This document shows positions 32,607-43,009 of a stretch of DNA of 64,000 nt, piece after piece. A program made the translations under genes and the position numbers. How positions within the stretch are numbered: the first letter of the stretch is position 1; each line of letters starts with the position of its first letter. Where the stretch lies: contig JAKOGI010002224.1 of the NCBI GenBank assembly GCA_029747015.1, positions 1-64,000 of the forward strand. Reading direction: 5' to 3'. Below the pieces are notes generated by a model. The model was not told the DNA's origin and ran no database searches. It saw only the letters and a list, made by a program, of their open reading frames with translations. Source of the DNA: Carnegiea gigantea (Eukaryota > Streptophyta > Magnoliopsida > Caryophyllales > Cactaceae).

Positions 32607-33739
32607 TGATGTATATGTGGGTGGTAAGTGATCCAAATCAAACTCAAATCAAACTTAAGCAAAATGAAAAGAGAGAAAGATGCGAAAGATGAAGAATATC
32701 ACCAAACAGGATAGAGATGGATAGTGCAAGACTTTAAGTATGAGATAATCCTTCTGGAGCCACACACACCTTGGTCTTGCGCTAATTCCCTTCACTCTTC
32801 TGAGGAATGACTCCAAAGAAAAGAAGGAGAACCTAGAACACCACTTGAATTAGCCAAATTCAAGATATAGAACTAGGAATTTTTGGGACACAAATGAGAA
32901 TCACTCTCAAAGGTGCTTGAATTACTCTTGAAAATGCCTTAGAAATCTGATCTACAATGCTCACACGCCCCCCCTTTATATAGGCTCAGCAAAAGACAAC
33001 AAAAGGACTCAAATAACTCCTAACAATTAAAACTAGTAAAATGAAAAGACTAAGATAAATCATAAAAAGGGGTGGGAGAGGTTACAAGGAATATTCTAGG
33101 ATTTCTTAGCTGATTACACCAATCTAGAAGGCTCCAAAAACGTGCACAATGTCAGCCACACAATCACATGTAACCGAAGACTCTTCATATTCCCAGAATT
33201 AATCCTTGCAGTGCCTCAACTTCAACAGAGCATAACTTCCAGAATACTCGGCCAAATTACGCGTTCTTGGGCTTGATAGAAAGCCCTGGAAGTCTACTTT
33301 TCCAGAATGGGCTCATTTGCTCAATTTGGATAAGCGGTTTAAAAGTTATGGCCCAAACAATGCACCTATCTCAGACTGGACTGGATCAGCATAACGTATC
33401 TTTGAGTGATATTTTGCCCAATCAAATGATGTCCAAATTAAACAAACTTGGGCTTATTTGAAATATGAAATCTTAAGCTTCAAAGCACATAGGCCCTCAA
33501 GTTGTGAGTCCACTTGAGCTTGTCCAAAAGTGGTCACAAAAATCGGGTTCCGCAGGGATGAATTCGGCACCAAATTTCTAGCAAAGCTTAACCTCTTTTT
33601 GACCTCTCCATAGTGTCGCGAGTCTTTGAACTCACTTAAGAAGACCAAATAGGCACATTTCCATGCATGATCTTCTTTGACCCTTTTCTTCTTTGAAATT
33701 GGACTTGAATAAAAATGATGCATATGGAAATATGCATCA
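32607..33739 (-). repeat. B1 3' LTR
   Basis: 1133 bp, TGATGTATATG...ATATGCATCA. The gag frame ends inside it. Confidence 0.94.
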
Positions 33740-34872
33740 TACTCCCCGGGTTGTTTTGAGTTTGTCCTCAAACTCAAAGGGTTGGCAAGCCTCTCAAGAA
33801 AGGGGTCGCGCTTACAATATGGGAGCTTTTGGGGAAGGAGGTCACAGGGCATCACCTCTAGAGAGATATAGAAGAGGGTGAGGGGAGGATGATAAAACGG
33901 GTCATACCTGGTGAGGAGAAGAGGCGGAAGTGGGAAATCTTCTTTGGGGGCAAGGGTTTGGGAAGGATGAATGAGGGTTAAGGCTTGTCGGTCCTTTTGT
34001 GGTTTGAGGGGTTGGGAAGGTTGAATGGGGGTTAAGGTGAATTCTTCTTGGGTCAAGAGTTGCTCAACTTCTTCAATAACCCCACATGCCTCTAACTCGG
34101 GTGCTTGGAGTTCGGTAGGGCGTACTTCTTGAATCAAGAGTTGTTCAAACTCTTCAGCAACCCTACATGGCTTCATCACTTCAAGGTCTTTAACTACATG
34201 CTCTTCAATTCTTGGGGTTATGCTCAAATTCACCTCATTATTTTCTTGGCACCCTTCTTGGGTGAAGGATTGCTCAATTTCTTGCACAATCTCTTCTTGC
34301 TTCAACTCGGATCTTTGGGCCTCAAGTTCAAAGGTCTCTTCATCACCACAGTCACCAAAAACAAGAGGTAGGTCAACTAGGCCCGACCCTTTTTCTCCAA
34401 GGATCTCTTCATCTTTGTTGGAGTTAAATTTCTCCAAATAAAATAAGGAAGTAGAGCTAGAGTTACAAGCACTCATTGGACTTCCCTTGTTGAAATGAAG
34501 GTTTTTAGAAGAGGAATTAAAGCCGTTTACCTCAAAGGAAACAAATGGATGCTTGTGTAAGTAAGAGGTTGGAGCGAAAGTATCCATTAATTTACCTCTT
34601 AACTTAACCCATGTTGTGATTTTACTTTTTCCTCTCTTCTTCCTCTTATACTTGTACTTTTCCCACCATTCAAGCGCATGGCCTCGGAGCTTCTTGATAA
34701 CCACCTTAAACTTCTCTTGCTCGTCAATATTGTAGCGAGTGAAAACTTGATCCACTTTGGAAATCCAGTAAGGGAAATCTTCTTTTAGGCCACGAAACTT
34801 TGGAGTTTCAAGGATGACCATCTCCTTTTTAATCAAAGCAATCTCTTTTCGCAAGTTCTCAAGAGAAATCAT
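33454..34872 (-). CDS. B1 gag protein with LTR-encoded tail
   Basis: 472 codons, no stop or frameshift. Residues 1-25 form a helix (MISLENLRKEIALIKKE); 28-110 are the retrotransposon gag domain (ETPKFRGLKEDFPYWISKVD, LRGHALEWWEKYKYKRKKRG, TTWVKLRGKLMDTFAP). About 130-300 is acidic with a near-repeat (SRVAEEFEQLLIQE-like, GVIEEVEQLLTQEE), then a Pro/Leu-rich part. The last 95 residues lie inside the 3' LTR ([22 protein letters not shown] ... QAQVDSQLEG). There is no zinc knuckle, so RNA binding must rest on other basic parts. It would form capsids; protease is absent. Confidence 0.88.
   Translation of the reverse strand: MISLENLRKEIALIKKEMVILETPKFRGLKEDFPYWISKVDQVFTRYNIDEQEKFKVVIKKLRGHALEWWEKYKYKRKKRGKSKITTWVKLRGKLMDTFAPTSYLHKHPFVSFEVNGFNSSSKNLHFNKGSPMSACNSSSTSLFYLEKFNSNKDEEILGEKGSGLVDLPLVFGDCGDEETFELEAQRSELKQEEIVQEIEQSFTQEGCQENNEVNLSITPRIEEHVVKDLEVMKPCRVAEEFEQLLIQEVRPTELQAPELEACGVIEEVEQLLTQEEFTLTPIQPSQPLKPQKDRQALTLIHPSQTLAPKEDFPLPPLLLTRYDPFYHPPLTLFYISLEVMPCDLLPQKLPYCKRDPFLERLANPLSLRTNSKQPGEYDAYFHMHHFYSSPISKKKRVKEDHAWKCAYLVFLSEFKDSRHYGEVKKRLSFARNLVPNSSLRNPIFVTTFGQAQVDSQLEGLCALKLKISYFK
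33740..33753 (-). other. B1 polypurine tract
   Basis: Reverse complement CAACCCGGGGAGTA before TGATGCATAT; it lies in the gag frame (KQPGEYDAYF). Confidence 0.85.
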
Positions 34873-35151
34873 GATGGATGAATGCTTAAGGGTTCTTTGT
34901 GGGTTTTGTGTTTCGGCTAGAAAAAGGCTGTTTTGGAGAAGAGGAGGGAGGGCACGGTCGTGCAGTTAGGCACTGGGGAACCGTGCTTGAATGCTGCCTT
35001 GCAGAATGCAGGAAAACAAGGGTGGCACGGTCGTGCTTGGGAGCACGGGGGCACCGTGCTAAATTTCTGGCCTGTGGACACTAGATGTTCACAGTTTTTT
35101 TTTTTTTTTAAAAATGTATTTGGGTGTGATGTGGGTCACTTTAAAACCTTT
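34873..35151 (-). other. B1 leader with two dyads and an A-tract
   Basis: Dyads at about 34951-34988 and 35022-35061. A T-tract at 35094-35109 (A-tract in the RNA) lies between the dyads and the primer-binding site, as in the array and B3. Confidence 0.75.
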
Positions 35152-35163
35152 GCTCTGATACCA
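35152..35163 (-). other. B1 primer-binding site (tRNA-iMet)
   Basis: Reverse complement TGGTATCAGAGC, 2 nt from the LTR edge. Confidence 0.92.
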
Positions 35164-35165
35164 AA

Positions 35166-36310
35166 TGATGTATATGTGGGTGGTAAGTGATCCAAATCAA
35201 ACTCAAATCAAACTTAAGCAAAATGAAAAGAGAGAAAGATGCGAAAGATGAAGAATATCACCAAACAGGATAGAGATGGATAGTGCAAGACTTTGAGTAT
35301 GAGATAATCCTTCCGGAGCCACACACACCTTGGTCTTGGGCTAATTCCCTTCACTCTTCTGAGGAATCACTCCAAAGAAAAGAAGGAGAACCTAGAACAC
35401 CACTTGAATTAGCCAAATTCAAGATATAGAACTAGGAATTTTTGGGACACAAATGAGAATCACTCTCAAAGGTGCTTGAATTACTCTTGAAAATGCCTTA
35501 GAAATCTGATCTACAATGCTCACACGCCCCCCCTTTATATAGGCTCAGCAAAAGACAACAAAAGGACTCAAATAACTCCTAACAATTAAAACTAGTAAAA
35601 TGAAAAGACTAAGATAAATGGAAAGACACATCATAAAAGGGGTGGGGGAGGTTACAAGGAATATTCTAGGATTTCTTAGCTGATTACACCAATCTAGAAG
35701 GCTCCAAAAACGTGCACAATGTCAGCCACACAATCACATGTAACCGAAGACTCTTCATATTCCCAGAATTAATCCTTGCAGCTGCCTCAACTTCAACAGA
35801 GTATAACTTCCAGAATACTCGGCCAAATCACGAGTTCTTGGGCTTGATAGAAAGCCCTAGAAGTCTAGCTTTCAGAATGGGCTCATTTGCTCAATTTGGA
35901 TAAGCGGTTTAAAAGTTATGGCCCAAACAATGCACCTATCTCAGACTGGACTGGATCAGCATAACGTATCTTTGAGTGATATTTTGCCCAATCAAATGAT
36001 GTCCAAATTAAACAAACTTGGGCTTATTTGAAAGATGAAATCTTAAGCTTCAAAAGCACATGGGCCCTCAAGTTGTGGGTCCACTTGAGCTTGTCCAAAA
36101 GTGGTCACAAAAATCGGGTTCCGCAGGGATGAATTCGGCACCAAATTTCTAGCAAAGCTTAACCTCTTTTTGACCTCTCCATAGTGTCGCGAGTCTTTGA
36201 ACTCACATAAGAAGACCAAATAGGCACATTTCCATGCATGATCTTCTTTGACCCTTTTCTTCTTTGAAATTGGACTTGAATAAAAATGATGCATATGGAA
36301 ATATGCATCA
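35166..36310 (-). repeat. B1 5' LTR
   Basis: 1145 bp. CCTTTATATA at 35532-35541 (TATATAAAGG on the element strand) is the likely TATA box; stem-loop CTTGAATT/AATTCAAG lies downstream of it. Confidence 0.94.
35532..35541 (-). promoter_or_regulatory. B1 5' LTR TATA box
   Basis: TATATAAAGG on the minus strand, conserved in all B LTRs at the same place. Confidence 0.6.
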
Positions 36311-38447
36311 CATCCCCTTTAAAAATCCGAATTTGATAATAGCCACTTCTAAGGTCGATTTTAGAGAAGATAGTGGCTCCATGAAGCTCATCAAGCAAAT
36401 CCTCCAACCTCGGGATAGGGTACCGGTGCTTGATGGTGATCTTGTTGATAGCTCTACTATCAACACACATTCTCATACTTCCATCTTTCTTTGGCACAAG
36501 TAGGGCCGGGACGGCACAGGGGCTTAAGCTCTCAAGGATTAGGCCCTTAGCTAGGAGATCATCAACTTGACGTTGGACTTCTTGAGTTTCTTGAGGGTTC
36601 ATCCTATAGGCCGGTTTATTTGGGAGAATGGAACCGGGCATAAGGTCAATTTTGTGTTGGATGGACCGTTTGGGTGGCAAGCCATAAGGTATCTCTTGAG
36701 GGAAGACATGTTGAAAGGTGTGTAGGAGGGGTACAAGCATGGGGTGGTGGGTGACCGAGGTTAAGGCCGGTTCATGGCCTAGCAATATCCACTCTTTGTA
36801 GGGTGCAAACTCATGCATTTGGGATTTGAGGAGGGTAGTGAGAAAGACATCTCTTTGTGGGTTTTCCTTGGGCTTGGAGGGGTGGTTGATTTGAGGGGAG
36901 TGAGGGTGATCTTTTTGTGGTTCTTGGTGAAGGTGTAGGTATTCATGCGGCCATCATGCATGACCCTCCTATCAAAGAGCCAAGGGCGACCCAACAAGAC
37001 ATGACACGCATCCATGGGAACAATGTCACACCAAATCTCATCTTTATAAGCTTTCCCAATGCTTAAGGACAAGAGGCACCGGGAAGAGATTTGCAAACCT
37101 TTGCTTTGATTGAGCCATTGGATAGTATATGGCTTTGGATGGGGAGTCACCGAGAGCTTGAGTTTGTCCACCATAGATTGCGAAGCCACATTTGCACAAC
37201 TTCCCCCATCAATGATAAGGGAGCACACCTTGCCTCCTATGGTGCACCTTGTATGGAAGATGGACTCTCTTTGTTCAAGCTCATCTTGGGAAGCTAGACC
37301 ACTTAAGGCCCTTCGAATGACCAAGAGTTCTCCTTCATCCGGACCCTCTTCCACTTCTTCTAGGGATTCATTCGGTACTTGTTCCCCCTCTTCTTCATTC
37401 TCCTCATTAAACTCCTCAAAGGAAGCTTGAAATTCGGCCAAGGTGATAACTCTCTTATTTGGGCACTCGGAGGCAATGTGCCCTAACCCTTGACACCGAA
37501 AACATCTCCTTTTTTCTTCCGGCTTGGGGGGTTTCGTTGAGGTGTATTTTGGGCATTTGAGGGGTTTGGCCGTGGGGGTGGTGGAACTTGAGGTTTGGGA
37601 TTTGTGTTTGGGGGTCTTTGGAAGGGGTAAGACCGAGTAGGGGGAGGGGGTTTGGACAGGATCCCCTTCCCTTTAGCCTTATGGTGTTGTTCCACTTTGT
37701 GTGCTAGGGAACTAAGCTCATCAAGAGAAGAGTACGGGTGTAGCTCAATGACATGGGCAATTTGTTCATCCAATCCACTCAAATACCTCATAAGGGTTTG
37801 ACTCTCATCTTCCCTTAAATCACATTTCAAGAGGAGTTGTTCGAACTCCCTAGTATACTCTTCCACACTCTTGGTACCTTGTTTGAGGTTATGGAGTTTG
37901 AGGTAGTTGTCATGAAGGTAATGGGTGGGTAGAAATTTGGCCCTTAGTTTATCCCTTATTTGTGCCCAAGTTCGGATTTTCCCCTTTCCCTTCCTTGCCC
38001 TTTTGGCCACTAAGTTAGCCCACCAAATTGAAGCATATTTGCAAAGCTTAAGGGCTACAAGTTTTACCTTTTTCTCATCCGGGATGTCCTTGTAGTCGAA
38101 CACCCTCTCAACAGTTCGAAGCCAATCTAAGAACTCATCGGGGTCTAGGTGGCCTTCATACTCGGGTATGTCGACTTTGAAGTCAAGGTTGCCACCTCCA
38201 CTAGGTCGGAATGGTCTTCCTCCCTCGTCCTCTTCACTAGATGACTCACGAGGGTAACTTTCCTTCTTCCTCGGGACCAATCCGAGGTCCTTGCTCCGTG
38301 GGGCTCCTAGAGTCCCTCAAACTTCTCCTCTTTTCTTCTAGGAGTTGGCCTAATTGAGTTTGGAGATACTTGACCCTAGCCTCCAACTCGGCCTTCTCCT
38401 TAAGGGCAGCCTCGGCCACTTGTTCCGGGGTGAGGCTTGAAGACATG
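36311..38447 (-). pseudogene. C1 gag, protease and first part of RT
   Basis: Start at 38447 (MSSSLTPEQVAEAALKEK). Frames: N-terminal coiled coil to about 38280, then the gag domain (FKVDIPEYEGHLDPDEFLDW ... KYASIWWANL), a frame break in the zinc knuckle near 37510, protease IIDGGSCANV (37230 region), another break near 36885, and RT up to [13 protein letters not shown], where B1 has inserted. The gag frame is open upstream through the leader. Confidence 0.87.
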
Positions 38448-38647
38448 GTGGTAGTAGGGAGGGAGATGTGATGTTTTGGGTCGGCTAGCAAACGGCATGG
38501 TCGTGCTGTAGGGCACGGCCTACCCGTGCTAGGCTGCTGGAATTGAATGGGGGTGTTGGGCAGAAGGCACGGTCGTGCCGAGAGGCACGGGGTACCCGTG
38601 CTTAAGTTCTGTCCTGGGTACGACAAGAACGTGCAAAGGAGAGGAAG
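38448..38647 (-). other. C1 leader, gag-proximal part
   Basis: Two dyads at about 38494-38532 and 38567-38604. The B array is inserted at 38648 within this leader, which resumes at 44194. Confidence 0.75.
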
Positions 38648-39830
38648 TGATGCATATGTGGGTGGTAAGTGAACCAAATCAAACTCAAATAAACCCAAAT
38701 AAGAATTGAACCAAAGTAAAGAGAAAATGGAAGGTTGATTGAGATGGAATGAAAATAATAACCAAAAAAACAAAGGATAAACAAGACCTTGCACTTGAGA
38801 TAATCCTTCGCGGAGCCACTCAAGGACTTGATCTTGGGCAAATCCTCTTGTCTTCACCAAGGAATCACTCCAATTGGAAAAGAAAAGAGAACCTAGAACA
38901 CCACTTGAACTTGCCAAAATTCAAGATATAGAACTAGGGATTTGGAATACTTTTGAGAATCACACTCAAAGGTAATTGTATTTCACTTGGAAAGCTTACA
39001 ACTCTGAATTGAGAAACACTTCACACCCTCACTATATATAGGCAACAACAAGACAAGCAAAAGACACAACCTCCTAGCAATTTAAAGCTAGAAAATTGAA
39101 AAGACTTAGGAAAAATAAAAAGACACAACTTAAAGGAATGGGGGAGGTTACAATGAACATTCTAGGCTTCCAATCAGCTGAAGACATCCATCTAGAACAC
39201 TCCAAGTCGTGCATGATGTCATCCACATGATGTCATGTAACCAAAGTCTCTTCATTTGCCCAGCATTTAACTCCATGCAGCAGCCTTCACTTCAACTGAG
39301 CATTTCTCTCAGCTCACACGTCCAAATAAGGTGATTTTGGCCTTGTTGGAAAGCCCTGGAAATCTATTTTCCAGAATGGGCTCATTTGCTCAATTTCGAT
39401 AAGTAGATCAAAAGTTATGGTCCGAACATTACATCTATATCAGAACTGGACTGGAGCAGGACATGTCTTCTTTGAGTAATAACCCAACCAAACGACGTCC
39501 AAATTAAACATAATTGGGCTTGTTTGAAAGCTGAGATCTTAAACTTCAAAACCATGTGGAGCCTCAAGTTGTGGGTCCACTTGAGCTAGTCCAAAAATGA
39601 GCACAAAGAAAATTACCTTCCGACGGGATGAATCGGGCACCAATTCTTCCGGAAGGAATATGAGTCTTATCCAGATTTTCGCCACTTGCTTGACTTCTTC
39701 ATGGTGTCTAAAGTCCTTGAACTCACATAATAAGAGAAAATATGAGAGTTCCCATGCACGCTCTTGTTTGACACTTTTCTTCTTGGAAGTTGACCTTAAA
39801 TAAAAATGATGCATATGGGAATATGCATCA
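38648..39830 (-). repeat. Array LTR 1
   Basis: 1183 bp, TGATGCATATG...ATATGCATCA, followed by polypurine tract TACTCCCCGGGTGG (39831-39844) as read on the plus strand. Confidence 0.94.
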
Positions 39831-40954
39831 TACTCCCCGGGTGGTTTTGAGTTTGTCCTCAAACTCAAAAGGTTAGCAAGCCTCTCAAGAAAGGGGTCAC
39901 GCTCACAATATGGGAGCTTTTGGGGAAGGAGGTCACAGGGCATCACCTCTAGAGAGATATAGAAGAGGGTGAGGGGAGGATGATAAAACGGGTCATACCT
40001 GGTGAGGAGAAGAGGCGGAAGTGAGAAATCTTCTTTGGGGGCAAGGGTTTGGGAAGGATGAATGAGGGTTAAGGCTTGTCGGTCCTTTTGTGGTTTGAGG
40101 GGTTGGGAAGGTTGAATGGGGGTTAAGGTGAATTCTTCTTGGGTCAAGAGTTGCTCAACTTCTTCAATAACCCCACATGCCTCCAACTCGGGTGCTTGGA
40201 GTTCGGTAGGGCGTACTTCTTGAATCAAGAGTTGTTCAAACTCTTCAGCAACCCTACATGGCTTCATCACTTCAAGGTCTTTAACTACATGCTCTTCAAT
40301 TCTTGGGGTTATGCTCAAATTCACCTCATTATCTTCTTGGCACCCTTGTTGGGTGAAGGATTGCTCAATTTCTTGCACAATCTCTTCTTGCTTCAATTGG
40401 GCCTCAAGTTCAAAGGTCTCTTCATCACCACAGTCACCAAAAACAAGAGGTAGGTCAACTAGGCTTGAAGCTTTTTCTCCAAGGATCTCTTCATCTTTGT
40501 TGGAGCTAAGTTTCTCCAAATAAAAGAAGGAAGTAGAGCTAGAGTTACAAGCACTCATTGGACTTCCTTTGTTGAAATGAAGGTTTTTAGAAGAGGAATT
40601 AAAGCCGTTTACCTCAAAGGAAACAAATGGATGCTTGTGTAAGTAAGAGGTTGGAGCGAAAGTATCCATTAATTTACCTCTTAACTTATCCCATGTTGTG
40701 ATTTTACTTTTTCCTCTCTTCTTCCTCTTATACTTGTACTTTTCCCACCATTTAAGCGCATGGCCTCGGAGCTTCTTGATAACCACTTTAAACTTCTCTT
40801 GCTCGTCAATATTGTAGCGAGTGAAAACTTGATCCACTTTGGAAATCCAGTAAGGGAAATCTTCTTTTTGGCCACGAAACTTTGGAGTTTCAAGGATGAC
40901 CATCTCATTTTCAATCAAAGCAATCTCTTTTCTCAAGTTCCCAAGAGAAATCAT
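39539..40954 (-). CDS. Array unit 1 gag protein with LTR-encoded tail
   Basis: 471 codons, uninterrupted, starting MISLGNLRKEIALIENE at 40954. It has the same layout as B1 gag: N-terminal helix, gag domain (LRGHALKWWEKYKYKRKKRG), acidic middle, Pro-rich part, and a tail that enters the LTR at 39830 (HMHHFYLRSTSKKKSVKQERAW, YFLLLCEFKDFRHHEEV ... QVDPQLEAPHGFEV). The tail is of the B-II version. No zinc knuckle and no pol domain. Confidence 0.88.
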   Translation of the reverse strand: MISLGNLRKEIALIENEMVILETPKFRGQKEDFPYWISKVDQVFTRYNIDEQEKFKVVIKKLRGHALKWWEKYKYKRKKRGKSKITTWDKLRGKLMDTFAPTSYLHKHPFVSFEVNGFNSSSKNLHFNKGSPMSACNSSSTSFFYLEKLSSNKDEEILGEKASSLVDLPLVFGDCGDEETFELEAQLKQEEIVQEIEQSFTQQGCQEDNEVNLSITPRIEEHVVKDLEVMKPCRVAEEFEQLLIQEVRPTELQAPELEACGVIEEVEQLLTQEEFTLTPIQPSQPLKPQKDRQALTLIHPSQTLAPKEDFSLPPLLLTRYDPFYHPPLTLFYISLEVMPCDLLPQKLPYCERDPFLERLANLLSLRTNSKPPGEYDAYSHMHHFYLRSTSKKKSVKQERAWELSYFLLLCEFKDFRHHEEVKQVAKIWIRLIFLPEELVPDSSRRKVIFFVLIFGLAQVDPQLEAPHGFEV

Positions 40955-41231
40955 GATGGATGAATGCTTAAGGGTTCTTTGTGGATTATGTGTTTAGGCT
41001 AGAAAAAGGCTGTTTTGGAGAAGAGGAGGGAGGGCACGGTCGTGCAATGGGGCACTGGGGAACCGCGCTATGCTTCGACTTGAGGAAATACAGAAAAGTA
41101 GGGTGGCACGGTCGTGCTGGTAGGCACGGGGGCACCGTGTGAACTTTCTGGCCTGTGGACACTGGATGTTCACCGTTTTTTTTTTTTTTTTAATGTATTT
41201 GGGTGTGATATGGGTCACTTTAAAAGCCTTG
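40955..41231 (-). other. Array unit 1 leader
   Basis: Dyads at about 41033-41070 and 41103-41142 and a T-tract at 41177-41192. Confidence 0.72.
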
Positions 41232-41243
41232 GCTCTGATACCA
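41232..41243 (-). other. Array unit 1 primer-binding site
   Basis: Reverse complement TGGTATCAGAGC. Confidence 0.92.
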
Positions 41244-41245
41244 AT

Positions 41246-42433
41246 TGATGTATATGTGGGTGGTAAGTGAACCAAATCAAACTCAAATAAACCCAAATAA
41301 GAACTGAACCAAAGTAAAGAGAAAATGGAAGGTTGATTGAGATGGAATGAAAATAATAACAAAAAAAACGAAGGATAAACAAGACCTTGCACTTGAGATA
41401 ATCCTTCGCGGAGCCACTCAAGGACTTGATCTTGGGCAAATTCTCTTATCTTCACCAAGGAATCACTCCAATTGGAAAAGAAAGAGAACCTAGAACACTA
41501 CTTGAACTTGCCAAAATTCAAGATATAGAACTAGGGATTTGGAATACTTTTGAGAATCACACTCAAAGGTAATTGTATTTCACTTTGGAAAAGCTTACCA
41601 CTCTGAATTGAGAAACACTTCACACCCCCACTATATATAGGCAACAACAAGACAAGCAAAAGATGCAAACTCCTAGCAATTTAAAGCTAGAAAATTGAAA
41701 AGACTTAGGAAAAATAAAAAGACACAACTTAAAGGAATGGGGGAGATTACAATGAACATTCTAGACTTCCAATCAGCTGAACACATCCATCTAGAACACT
41801 CCAAGTCGTGTATGATGTCATCCACATGATGTCATGTAACCAAAGTCTCTTCATTTGCCCAGCATTTAACTCCATGCAGCAGCCTTCACTTCAACTGAGC
41901 ATTTCTCTCAGCTCACACGTCCAAATAAGGGGATCTTGGGCTTGTTGGAAAGCCCTGGAAATCTATTTTCCAGAATGGGCTCATTTGCTCAATTTCGATA
42001 AGTAGATCAAAAGTTATGGTCCGAACATTACATCTATATCAGAACTGGACTGGAGCAGGACATGTCTTCTTTGAGTAATATTTAGCCCAACCAAACGACG
42101 TCCAAATTAAACATAATTGGGCTTGTTTGAAAGCTGAGATCTTAAGCTTCAAAACCATGTGGAGCCTCAAGTTGTGGGTCCACTTGAGCTAGTCCAAAAA
42201 TGAGCACAAAGAAAATTACCTTCCGACGGGACGAATCGGGCACCAATTCTTCCGGAAGGAATATGAGTCTTATCCAGATTTTCGCCACTTGCTTGACTTC
42301 TTCACGGTGTCTAAAATCCTTGAACTCACATAATAAGAGAAAATATGAGAGTTCCCATGCACGCTCTTGTTTGACACTTTTCTTCTTGGAAGTTGACCTT
42401 AAATAAAAATGATGCACATGGGAATATGCATCA
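41246..42433 (-). repeat. Array LTR 2 (shared)
   Basis: 1188 bp. It serves as 5' LTR of unit 1 and 3' LTR of unit 2. Confidence 0.94.
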
Positions 42434-42828
42434 TACTCCCCGGGTGGGTTAGCAAGTCTCTCAAGAAAGGGGTCACGCTCACAATATGGGAGCTTTTGGG
42501 GAAGGAGGTCACAGGGCATCACCTCTAGAGAGATATAGAAGAGGGTGAGGGGAGGATGATAAAACGGGTCATACCTGGTGGGGAGAAGAGGCGGAAGTGG
42601 GAAATCTTCTTTGGGGGCAAGGGTTTGGGAAGGATGAATGAGGGTTAAGGCTTGTCGGTCCTTTTGTGGTTTGAGGGGTTGGGAAGGATGAATGGGGGTT
42701 AAGGTGAATTCTTCTTGGGTCAAGAGTTGCTCAACTTCTTCAATAACCCCACTTGCCTTCAACTCGGGTGCTTGGAGTTCGGTAGGGCGTACTTCTTGAA
42801 TCTAGAGTTGTTCAAACTCTTCAGCAAC
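42142..42828 (-). pseudogene. Array unit 2 gag, C-terminal remnant
   Basis: Only the C-terminal gag part (GVIEEVEQLLTQEEF ... SLEVMPCDLLPQKLPY) and the LTR tail remain. At 42826-42829 (AACC) gag joins leader sequence, removing about 800 bp that include the start codon and the gag domain. Compared with unit 1, the breakpoints are near 40250 and 41062, both containing AACC. Confidence 0.87.
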
Positions 42829-42995
42829 CGTGCTATGCTTCGACTTGAGGAAATGTAGAAAAGTAGGGTGGCACGGTCATGCTGGTAGGCACGGGGGCAC
42901 CGTGTGAACTTTCTGGCCTGTGGACACTGGATGTTCAAGGTTTTTTTTTTTTTTTTAATGTATTTGGGTGTGATGTGGGTCACTTTAAAACCTTT

Positions 42996-43007
42996 GCTTT
43001 GATACCA
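42996..43007 (-). other. Array unit 2 primer-binding site (one mismatch)
   Basis: Reverse complement TGGTATCAAAGC. Confidence 0.85.
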
Positions 43008-43009
43008 AT

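Larger units (their letters stand above)
32607..36310 (-). mobile_element. Element B1: intact gag-only retrotransposon, TSD CATCC
   Basis: 3704 bp: 3' LTR, polypurine tract, one complete gag frame, leader with two dyads, primer-binding site and 5' LTR. CATCC flanks it at 32602-32606 and 36311-36315. The two LTRs are very similar; one 12-nt gap near 33064 accounts for the length difference. It has no PR, RT, RNase H or IN, so it depends on helper enzymes. It is in the RT gene of C1. Confidence 0.95.
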
